The notes under the pieces: model-generated
What the model was told of the DNA's origin: nothing
Seen by the model: only the letters and a program-made list of their open reading frames with translations
Database searches by the model: none
Made by a program: the position numbers and the translations under genes
Assembly (NCBI GenBank): GCA_964036045.1
Contig: OZ038382.1
Location: 10,158,235-10,222,234, forward strand
Reading direction: 5' to 3'
Length of the DNA: 64,000 nt
Source of the DNA: Eutreptiella sp. 'Long Island Sound 2002'
Taxonomy: Eukaryota; Euglenozoa; Euglenophyceae; Eutreptiales; Eutreptiaceae
Shown: piece after piece, positions 33,401 to 45,400 of the stretch
Numbering within the stretch: position 1 is the first letter of the stretch
How the letters are laid out: every line of letters starts with the position of its first letter

Positions 33401-36400
33401 TCGGTGGCGATCCACCTGTTGAGTGCCGCCTAACACACCTTGACAGCTACATCTGTGTGCATGAGTCTTTCTCACCTAAGTTGTAGTTACCATTGACGGA
33501 AGTCACTGAGTCGTGATAATACGGAGTGGAATGGTGTGTTCTCAAATTCCCAAAGTCAATAAATACTCACCTCTGTTGGGTTCAGAAAAGAAAATTTGTT
33601 ACTCTTGATTCGATTTACTGCATCCACTACAATATTAAGACTGACCAACTTGCTCATCCTGTTTGCAAGCGAGTAACATCTCTTTGTGAAAAAAAAAACT
33701 TTCCTCGGGTTTCCTGAATACCTGGTGGCAATCCTGAGGTAACACAGACTCAGTCGCCCTAGGTCTGGGATCTGAAAACACACCATGGGTGCCAGCCAAC
33801 AAACAGACGCTTGTGAGGCCAAAATCCCAAAGCCATAGTGGGCGGGTCCTGCCCTGGGATGAACTAATCTGTTGGGTGGGGGACAACATTGCAGTTGGTC
33901 ACAATGCAAAAGAAACGAAAACCATGTGGGCCAGAGTTTTGGTACCCTGCCCTGTGTCCAAAAAAATTAAACAGAGACCAAAATCATTTGAAAGCTTGGA
34001 CCACTGCTCCAAAGCACCACTGTGCCCCATCATACAAGACTGCCCTGAAATGGAAAAGCTCCCTCAAGATGAACAAAGCAGCTTTTTTCGGCGCTGACCC
34101 CTCCCCTTTGTAGTGTTTACAGGTTGTGGACATGACGTAACACCTTCTCAGTCATGCTATGGTTGTTTATTTGTATGGGAGTGTGCATGTTTCTGTATGC
34201 GGGACCACACTTCTGCACTAAATCCTTTTGGTGCACATATCGCAACCCCTGAACCTTCTTCTCCCCTTCCTACAGGCAGCACATGCACAATATGGCTGCC
34301 TACAGGTAGCACATGCACAACCGCGCTTCCATTGTGGCACTGTATGCACGTCGTTTGTCCTTGCCCCCAGCAATAGCACAACATCCGACGCACCTTTCGT
34401 GTTGCTTTGCAGACCAGCCCGTTCTGCGCTGTATGGACTTGCGGAGGCATGGATGCCGGAGGACGCTCCGTGTGAGGTCTCCGGTGCCTGGTCCTCCGGG
34501 GGTGGCTCGCCGCCGGATATCGAGGATGCTGAAGGATTGGCGTCAGGCCTGCCCTCAGGTGTACGTGAAGAATTGTTTGTCTTTTGACCTTGTCTTTTGT
34601 GAAGGACCACTTGCGATTAATGCATCTGTGGTACTGGATGTCGCACGCGCACCTCCATTCCCCCAACCCCAGGTTTTTCCATGCCCAACCTCTTGCCTTC
34701 AACTACGGGTGTCAGAGACCCACCCTTATCCCCAAGGCGATGCATGCTGCGCCTTCTGCCTCCCTGGCAGACCCCGGAGTGAGTATGTGTGTCTACGATC
34801 CCGTTGTTTTCAGCCCCTGCCTTCGATGACCTCGCGAAGCTCAAGGCGGCATGCCACCCTTTCATGCCTCCACAAGACGGGGACTCAGACAAAGCTGATG
34901 CAGCCAGTGACACTCAGTCCCTCCCAGAAAGAGAGCTGGATGGGGCACAGGTCTCAGGCTTGGTGTGGGGTTTTGCTCCAGGAGGCGGGCGGGTTGGAGG
35001 GTATCCACATTATTGCACATCGAAAGTCTGTGGGCAGCCGACTCCCCAAAACTGCGCAAAGATACACGTCTTTGCGTCTACAATACTATCTGCACTTTTG
35101 ATCGCTATCCACAAACCGTGATCACCTACGGCCCAGTGACCCCCCCGCTGCGCTGCACGACATCCCGCCACAACCCCATCCCCCCTCCCAGGTTATGTCA
35201 ATGTGGATACTGTGGAGCCCCATGGGGTCGTTTGGGGGAGTAACGTCTCAACCACTTCCGGTCGCTCCACAACTGACCCCATTCACGTTGCCCATCGGCA
35301 ACATCACTTCGGTACCCGGGCCTCAAGCTTTACACATCCCCAGGGTTTGTTGTTGGTCGGGGCTGCTGCTTGCAGACCACTGGCGAGCGGTTGAACTGGT
35401 GTATGGGCAGGACGCTGCGGGGTATAAGGCTCGCCCTAACAAAGCGCCCCGATACAGGATGTAGTCAGAAACGCCCACGCCGGAGGTGGTAAGGACGAAG
35501 TGATGAATCAGCTACCATCCCAATGGTCCCTTTTCCCACCACGACTTTGCAACGGAATCTGACGGCAGCGGATTTTTGATGCCACGGTTGTGTGCTGGAG
35601 ATCGTACGTCATGAATGGGAAAGCCCCCCGTTTTACGTTGCAGTTTGTGGAAAGTTTGCGCCTTTACATGCAGAAATCTCCCTTTGGGGAAAGGCTTGGG
35701 TGGTGCTGTATGCTACGAGTGATAGCAGTTGCTGTCCGAAGCAGTTCTGTTTTCTTCTTTGCAAGCAGCAGCCGGCGTTTGAGTGACAGCAGACGGGTTG
35801 GCGATTATCTGAAAGTGGTTTGCAATTCGTTGAATTGTAATTTACAGTTGTTGGCCCTCAAAGGTGGTTGGTGGCCAACAGACGCTTGAATTGGTGGCCT
35901 GGGGTTTGCTTGAATCCGGCCGTCTCCGTTCAGTATGTCCGCTAAGGATTTGCCACCCAGTGACGAGATCGACTGCGAGGACCGTTGGGCTGTGTGCTGA
36001 CAGGCTAGGCTGCATGGTGACAGGTCGGGGTGTGTGGTGCTGGGGTGGGCTATGTGGTGATGGGCTGGGCTGTCTGGTAATAGGTTGGACTGTGTGCTGA
36101 TGGGGCTGGGCCGTGCAGTGCGGGCCGGTGAGGTGTGGTTCTGGCTTTCACAGGTGGCTTGGAACTCGAGCTCCGACCCCTGGGCACGACATTCCAGTGA
36201 TGACGATGGGAGCTTCAACGCACCCACTGATCACCAAGTGTCAGGCTGTTGGGACCCACCGTTGCCCAATCCGCCGTGTGAAGATTGGGAGGACCGAGTG
36301 GGCCAATGGGCTCCAGGTTTGTGAAGGGGGCGCTTCCGCGGGGGTTGCGTGCAAGCACTTTGTGGACCTTGTTGCACTTTGTGGTCCCTGGTCGCACGTT

Positions 36401-39400
36401 GTGGAATATTTTCGCCGGACCTGCGATATTAAGGCAGTTATATGGACCCCGTCACCCTGGGCTCCTGCCCTCTCCATTTAGTGGATCTCAGGTTTCCAGC
36501 CTCGACAATCGCTGAAGTCTCTGTGTTAACAAGTATCTGTGACTGGGTACATTGCCGCGTATATGACATGTATAGCTTGCACAGAGGAGGGCTTTTGAAG
36601 GGCTTCCTCAAAAATGCCAAGGGACACCGTTCAACGCATAGTGGCCCGCTGCTGGGCTGCCACAGCTCGTGAAGCTGCCCGGACTGCGTTTGCATTTGTG
36701 GCAGGTGCTGATTGCAAGCTATAGCCCAGGTGCTCATTTTGTTCCAGCCGTTTCGGGCAGGAAGTCTGATCCTCCCAGGCGCCCAGTGCCGTGCATTTTG
36801 CAGCTCCAGCGTGAGTGGTGCAGCCCCAACGTGCGCCGTGCAGCCCTAGTGGAATGCATTTTGCACACCCAATGTTTTGTTTTTGCAGCACGCATGCGCG
36901 CACCGCATACGTACTGTCAGTGCTTCGATCACCGATGCCGTGCCCCCCTGTGTGATGCGCTTTGCAGCCCAATGTGACACGCTTTGCAGCCACCCACACC
37001 CTCTGTTCAGCAACCGGATGGAGTATGGACCGGCCTGCCTCCGATGGTGATGTAGCCGATTCCTCTCAGAATCTGCCATTCTTGCAAGGCTTGAGCAGCA
37101 GCACTGAGCACTGCGAAGTCAATGGGTCTTTGCAGCGGCACGACGTCGCCAACAACTTCCCATTCAGACTGAAGGCATGGAAGGAGATTGATTCAACGGG
37201 CTACCCGACCCCGAAGCAGGATCTCTGCACAGGTCCCTCACCTTGCCGCAATGTTACAAACCTTCTGAGCTGTTGAAGGAGGAGAGGAATGGGCGGAAGG
37301 GAATGGCACTGGCCGGTGCTGGTGGTCCTCTAGTGTGGCAACTCGTGCTTCATTGCCCTCAAGCTGGGAGACACTGGGTTTGGCTAGCTGTGTGCAGCCC
37401 CGCTCTAGGAGCCTATCAGGGAGGCCTCCTGATGGCGCAGACAGTCGGTGCCAAACCAGGGGGCCGTGGCTGTGGCGAAGCCGGTGGGCACTGCCCAAGG
37501 ACTGTCCAAGCTGTGCGGACCAACATTCGTTTCCTCTATCCCCACTCCCCTCCCACCTACTCCGCCGTTATGGTTTACCCACCCCCTCCACGCTCTGATT
37601 TATCCTCCCCCTTCACGCTCTGGTTACGCACTTATTGAGTTTGCTTCCTGACCTGTGTGTCGTCTACTGCACGTGCACGTGGGTTGGATTTGTGGGTTTC
37701 TGAAACGGCGGTTGGATGACATTGGTGCACTGATAAGTGCTGTGTGAATCGTGTGGACTAGTCGGACCTGCACTGCCCACCGGCATCATTCGACTCTGGC
37801 AAGTGGTGCCAAGCGATTGTTTGTCGACGATTGGATCATGGCGCAAGATGTTGCATTGAAATTGATGTTCCTGCACACTTCACTTCTAATCAGGAGCGGT
37901 CAGGATTGATAGGGTGGGGCATCCTGCACACCAGCAGCCGTACTGTGTTTCTGCAGGTCATGTCCACAGCTCATACATGGACCCTCAGTGCGAACCCGTT
38001 CCCCCAGATGATGAGGTGTGTATTTGTGTGCGGCTGTTGAACCAACCAAGGCGAGGCAAGGGCGGCCGGTCTGCTCCCTGGCCCGACCGGTGCCTCCTGA
38101 CCCGCACTTTCCCATTGACCCAAACTGCTTTCCCTCTTTTGACATACAAGTCTCCTTCAGGGTAGGGTATCCCTGCTTGAAACCTTGCACTTGACACCAT
38201 TGCGAACCAGCGTCTCGGACCTTACTAGGCTGGTGCCCTCCTTGCAGTGATGGGTTTCCTGTCGCCTGTCCAGAGACAAGTTAAGGCGAACAGACCAGCT
38301 CGCTCCCAATGGGAACCGGTGCTGAACCAAGAGGATCAAGAGCACAACCGTGCCCTCAGCAAATGCTTGCACACGTGCCCAGTTTGCACACATTCTGTGA
38401 ATCTATATGTTTATCCATCCAATCTAGCTGGTTTTGCGATTGTTTGATGAAGAAGGTGTTATTGCACTCCACGCTGCTGATTAGGCACGTTTACGACAGG
38501 GAGGGTAGAATATTAAGACTGGGTCTGACCACACCAGAATGGGGGCTTTATGAAGTGGTAGGGGCCATTGAGATTCATGTGAAGGTGAGGACCCGACATT
38601 GATCAAGGGGCGGTTGGGCGGTGGATGAGCACTTGAAAGCCACATTTGCTGTACATCTTCTGGAGCCTGTGTCTCTGGACAGGTGTCAGGGACATGTGAA
38701 CGAGGGCTGCCCTTGAACAACGAAATCACCTCGAGGAGGGGTTGCTCGATCAAGCGCAGGCGCGGGCGCCATACCGCCCCATTTTGGGGTCATTCGCGTA
38801 GCATACCCCGATGGGTGATATCGGATGTCCAACCCCTTGCAAAATCATCATTTTGGGAGACAAAATGATCCCCCAACGAATTTTTCAATTTTGACCCCTC
38901 TAGCTGTGCCCTTAGCCTCTTCAAGGTGGTGTTGCTCGTTTGAACCCGCACAACAGTCCCCTCCCCTTCCTCTTTGCCTCATTTAGTGTCTGCTGAGGGT
39001 GCACGGGGGCTGTGTGATTAACTTGGAAGTGGAATGGAGGACCATGTACACCTACGCAGTGTCGAGCTACCACGACCGAACAGAGCAGGTTTGCTTTTGC
39101 GTCTCATGGTTGACTGTCTTTGGAGGCCTTGAAGCTTGTAGCTGTGCATGCTGTTAGATTGTCACGTTGAGGCCCTGTGTCGTCGATGCTTTTCCCAAGT
39201 GCTTTTCCAGTGGCTTTTGCGTGCTAGGATTGTTGTGCATGATGGGTCCGGCGTCCCATTTTTTTTGCCCGTTGGAATGTGAGGAAGAGGGCGTTAATCT
39301 GCCCCCTCCGATTTGTGTACTGTGTCATCTTTAACGCCGTTGGCGTCTCTGAACGGCGTTGGTTTCTCCCCTGGAATACGTGCAAAAGATCAATACAACA

Positions 39401-42400
39401 TATCGTGAAATTTTGCTTGCGGGCTCATGGGGTGGCGTGAACCCCCCCCCCCCTGGTCCCTCCTCGGTGTACCGGGTGGTAATGCCTCATGCCGGCACAC
39501 CTTCTCTGACTTCATGTAGAGAGGTGGTCCTTGATTTTACAGCTGAAAACCGCAAAACATCCATCGTTGAATTCTCCATCACATTGTGAGCCTGGTTACG
39601 ATACACCCATGGGGGGCTCATGAAGAGCGTTCAATTCAAATCAAGGATCCTGACATGTCTGCCCAATTTTTGAGGCTGGTGGGTGGTTGTGGGGAGTGTT
39701 TCTTTGGGTGGGGGCGGGGATACATAGGTTGCCCAGATGCTCCCCACGTTGCGGTGACCTTTGAACACATATATGTTGGGGCAAGATCCATTTGCGTTAG
39801 AGTAATGTTGCCAAACCTGCAATTTTGTGTTCTCTTTGCCTCAGATGACCCTTTGCCTCTGCCTTAATGATTGTTGCGCCAGGAGGAGCATTTCTGTTGG
39901 AAAATGCTGGGGCAAATTTTCTTCATGCCATGCTTCGTGTAGGACCCGAGTGTGGAGGAGTTCCGCTGTGATTTGAGTGGCCGCCCACACAAGCATATCA
40001 CCTTGCAGACTTGTTTTGACAATTTCCAGACTTTAGAGAAGCTCGATGAGCAGGTTTGCGATGCACGATAGGGTCAGGCTTTTGCTCAGGGTTTGTGCAG
40101 CCCAGTCCCTTTCCCCGTTGTGGCTCAGCAAAACTCTGGTCACGGAGACACTGGATCTTTTGTCACTGTCAGGTATCGTTGGTCCGCTGGTTCAATCCGC
40201 TGTTTCATGGAATTGCGTATTACAGTGCTCAGTGGTGGGGCTGTGGTTGCCATTTCAGCTCTGCGGTCGGTTATTGGCCAAGTGGCACAATTGCTGGCCG
40301 GTACCGGGTACTGATTTCCCAATGAATTTGCAGATCCCCAAAGATCGGGCGGGCATTCCTGACAATCGTGGGGAATGTAGCCTTTGCTGACAGAGACCTT
40401 TGCTAAGCAGGGTGTCAGCCCTCGAAGCAGGCGTGTTGAAGACACCATGTGCTGTTTTTGCGTCCAAATTTTGAGCTGATCACCAGCTCAGAAGGTGCCA
40501 ACAAGCAAACGTCGAGAAATTTCGATGTTTTCCTTATGCCTTGAATGGTGACCAATTTGCACCGCCTGTTCTTCAGGATGCCTGGTACTGCACGTGCTGC
40601 AAGAAACACCTTCAGGCCTACAAGCAATTGCAGTTGTACGACTTGCCAGATTACCTTGTTATCAACCTCAAGAGGTACTCAGCGTTGTGGTGCGCACTCC
40701 CCCTCTTCTCTCCATTTCTGGTGTCGGCATCTTTCCTTCGAAGCAGGGTGCTGCACTGTGTGGTTCATGCCGTTCATCATGCAGGCGCTTGTCGGGTCAG
40801 TTGTGAGCAGCCCGCAGGTGGAGTAGCTCTGGTCCGAATGCATCAGAACAAAGCACAACCGAGCTCAGTAAACAGTTTCAGTGACCTGAGAATTTACTGC
40901 ATTTTTCGTGTGCATTCACGCTGTCCTGTTGATTGGTTGCATTTATCATATCAGTCTGCTTCACGAAATTAATTCTGAGGCTTCACTGTTTCCGCTCACG
41001 TGTTCGAGTCTGTTGGGGTTTTCTTTGCGATTCAGATTGTGCTGATCACAAGGGTTGATTTGACACATTTGTACTATGGCTCCTTGTTGGATCGTAGGTT
41101 GTGGAGGCTTGTGGACCACGCTGCATTTGCATAATTGTCCTCGTGCGTGATTTTTCTTGTGGCAGGAGTGTGCCAGGGTGTGCCAGGGGTGTGGCAGTGT
41201 GGCACGGGTGTACTGCCATACCCCTGCAACATCCCTGCCACGCTGCCAAACCTCTGCTTCGACCCTGCCACACTCTCACACCCCAGCTCACTGCCACACT
41301 GGCACACTGCCATTCCCCTAGCGTGCCAAGCCGCTGGCACACTGCCGCACCCCGGCCGTACTGCCACCCTGCCACACCGCTGCCCCTGCCGCTTTGTCTC
41401 AATTAGGTTTGAGTGGCGAGGAACGTATAATCGGATCAAGCTGGATGATTTCGTTGATTTTCCGATCGAGGTGCATTCCCTCCCTTTGCCAGAAGGTGAG
41501 TTCAGCTTTTGCGTATTGCCCTGATAGGTGCGGGGACCTGCCCCTGCTCCAGTAAACTGGAGGCCAGTGAAGGAAAGAGATTTTGTGTCGACCCTGACCG
41601 ATGCAAAAAACAGCAAACCAGGCACCAGAGTAGTGTATGCAGCCTCAAGCAAGTGAACTAACAGCCATGTGCACAATGCTCAAATGCAATTGAGCACTGC
41701 AGAGGTGTTCTAGTTTCGAAAATCTGGTCAGGCGGTTTTCCAAATGTGGTCTCCCCAAACCCCCAGCTCATGATGCAAGCTTTGGCAAGGTGACAGCAAA
41801 GGGAAAGGTCCGGATGTTTCGTTTGTATTTTCTTTTTGGAAACGACTATTTTTTGGTCAGATTGGCCATTCATCAGAGGTGGTGCGATTACCGACGACCG
41901 GGGACCAGGGACCGAGGACCGGGGACTACCGGGACGGCAGTTGATGGTCAAGGGATGGGAGCTGGCCGGTAATGGACAGCAGCTACCAGTGGACCAGCGG
42001 ACGCTTTCCGGAGGCTCGCGTGTAGCAGAAAGCATTTCTTGCTCTTAGTGCAACATACCGCTCTGTGATTCATGAATTGCTCCCACTTCCACCGCATGTT
42101 TCACTACGCTGTCACATCCGTTGCAGGGCTTTTCGCTGGAGCCGTGGGTCTGCGATTCGCAGCGGTACACAACCGAGGAGATGACGTATGATTTGTTCGC
42201 TGTATGCAACCATTTTGGGGGTCTTTATGGAGGCCATTACACCGCCTACGGTCTTGTGGGGGTATGCCTTCCACTTGTAAGGTTTTCCGGACCCAGGTTC
42301 TGCAGCAGTACGTGCTGAGAGGTGGGCTGGTTCTGGGGTTCAATGAGTCATGAATGACATGGCACTGCATTTGATTGGTCATCAGTGACCTAGTGCTGCA

Positions 42401-45400
42401 TGTTTTTCAGTTACGAATGACCTGGTGTGTGTTACATGACGTTGCATATCAATGGACGTATTGTGTTGCTTACTGAGCTGCAACTGATGCATCATACAAA
42501 CATATAGCATGGGATTGCATGTTGAAACGTTGTAGATTGCCCGTCGATGCATTTTTTGTAACGCCTATGTCTCAGGGACGGTGCCGATTATGCCGACACG
42601 GTGGGTTTTTGGGGGTCGGTGCCATTGTTGCCTCATTTGAGTCCACTGAGTGTCCCGTAGGTAGGGGTATGTGTGGTATATTTTGAAAAGGGCCATTTTG
42701 AACACCCCCGGGTCTGCATGCTATAGTGACGAGTTTTTTGTCAGTTTTGGGTGGTGCCCGTGTTGCTTGCTGCCTCTCTTTGTCAACAACAACATGCAAT
42801 GTTTTCACGCCGCTCGGCCTGGTGCTCCAACATCATTTCATTGCCCAAAAAGGGATGGAACTTTGTGCATTTTGATGTGCTGAATTCAAAAATGCAAGAG
42901 TTTGGTCTTGCCAAGACGATATGTTAGATAATTTGCCAATTTATGTCAACAAAGCACATGTTACTCTGTGTCTGTGATGGCTCTCAGTAGTGTGGCAGTA
43001 GACCTTGGGCCACAAAACAGGGAAATTCTCAAACATACTGTCTCGTTGAGCCCAAACTCTTGCATTTTTGAATTCAGCACATTGAAATACACAAGCCCCT
43101 TCCCCCCTTTTTGCAAGAATGCCACAATTGTGGGGGAGTTTGCCCCACTGCTTTGCTTTCATGCACTATTATCGAGATGAAATGACAAGGCGGCATTTTA
43201 TGTGCCATGCGCGCACTATTATGGACGAGGTTGGAACTGGTTTGTTGAAAAACTGGTAGACCTGAATCATGCTTGTTGGTGCTTATCTGTGCTATGGACT
43301 GCAATCCCAGAGTCCAACTGATCAACATTTGTATGCCTGTACAGTAATGGACTGCAATCCTAGAGTCCAAGGTACGCACGGTTTCTTGCAGCAGCAACAA
43401 AATGAACCAACCCCAATCCCAGAACGCAAAAAAAAAACTGCAAAAAAAATAATAATTTTCGGTCCAACACCCTACGCAAAAATGGTATCCGCCAAAAAAA
43501 AAATCGCAAAAATGAAATAATTTTTGCCCATTTTTGCCCATTTTGGATGCTGTCGCAAAATTTTTGCTTATTGTTCATTCAAAACGCCCAACACAAAAAT
43601 TAGGATTCCGCGAATCTTTAGAATTTGTACGGTATTCTGTGGAATTGGCTCTAGGATTGCCGCTCATGTTAAGGAGATGTAACCCATCAGGGGCAGGCCC
43701 ATTTTACGATTGTAAAATTCCGTAAAATTCCGTAAAACACCGTAAAATCGTAACATGCCGTAAAATTGCCGTAATATATCAAGAAAAAATCGTAGTAAAA
43801 TATAAAATATCTTAAGTCTTGCCATTCGCACCGGCCCTCATGTGTCCCTGAATTTCTGTTCATGTTGCTGACACTGTAAATGCATAGAACCACTGAACTG
43901 CAGGCTACCTGAGAGTGCTGAGTGAAAACAAAATCAATGGAGCGCAGGGGAGATGCCCTGGGCCCCGCCCGCCTTGGTCTGTACCTCTTAAAAAATTGGC
44001 CGTAAAATCATGAAATGAATGGAAAGTTCCGTAAAAAAGGTCGCAAAAAATACTGCAAACTCGTAAAATCGTAAAATCGTAAAATGGGCCTGCCCCTGGC
44101 AACCCATACGGCGCCCATTTCGGGTGGTCAAGTGCATGGATGATGTGGATGCACTTTTGGCCACTAGGCGTGTTGGGTTGATAGACCCAGAGTGGGTTGA
44201 CGCTGTTAATACGCTGGCCGCCAAAACCTGCAACTACCTGTAAGAAAGATTAATACACATGCGCTTGTGGCAAGGCCTTGTGCATCACTTTGGTGCTTGG
44301 TAATGGGTGGTATGACGCCCACTGCCAACAAAGCACTGCCCACAAGGCTTTTTTGTGCACAGGTCAACAGTGGGTGGATGCCCGTGGGCGCGAGCTAACC
44401 ACTCCTGGCAATGGCACTCATGGATACGGTCGTTGTGGGGCTATGGGGCCAAGCCTAGGCCTTGGAGTATCAACCTGAGCTGCTGAAGCTTGCAGGCCGT
44501 TGGGCCGTGGGCTGCTATGCTTGTCAACGTAAGGCTCCCTCCAGCAGGGGGTTTGGGCAACTTCAGGCACCCAGTTTTTGTGTGGGGTGAGGGCTTAGGG
44601 TGCAGGGGCCCGTTCCTGAATGTTTACCCCTTAAGCCACCGCTTCCTTGCCACCAACACCTTTTTTTCCTCCTCCTTGATACAACCCTATTGCTCTTTCC
44701 AAGCTTGTGATTTTAGCATGTAATTTTCCAACCCCCCCCCCCCAGAATTAGGTAAAACAGCATGATGTGCGAAATTCGAGAAATTGGGGACCCCTGGATT
44801 GTGGCTTAATGAGTCACGGATGACATGGGCCGGAGCTTAGCTCAGTCTTGGATGAACAAGGCGGTCAGTGATGCCTCGCTTTCTCCCAACTACCATTGGG
44901 TTTGCTTTGAGGGCTCCCAGGGAAACCGCAAATTTGCTCCAACTCTCTTACGCCTGTTCTCCCAAGTTGCAGCTGGCAACTTTGCTTTTTCTGAGGCATC
45001 CATAAACCCCAATCTGTGCCTGTTTGCTGATCTTTCACCTCAAGTCTTATGTTGGTCATTCTTGACGTTCCCACTGTGGCAGGAGACATGGTACGAGTTC
45101 GACGACACTCTCACGACGGCAATACCTCCTTCTGAGGTATGGTTCCTTTCCTTCTAAACTCCTTCAAGACGTGCGCGCAAGTGTGACCTAGGGCCTGGCA
45201 CCATGTTCAAATGCTGAAAAAAATTGACAGGCAAGAATTGTGACTCCTAGCCGCCACAGGATCCCGAAGCCGCTCGCTGCCCTGACTGCTTTCATTCGGG
45301 GTTAGTCGCCTGCGGGGCTGACAAACGCAGTCCGAGTGCACCCGGCACACCCCTGTACAAGCCTTTGTTGGCATGCAGGTTGCTGAAAGCGGACCTGCGA

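Noticed and set aside
33582-33672. Candidate extra protease exon after gggttcag
   Set aside because: The exons at 32799-32935 and 34413-34558 join directly in phase, and this piece does not fit.
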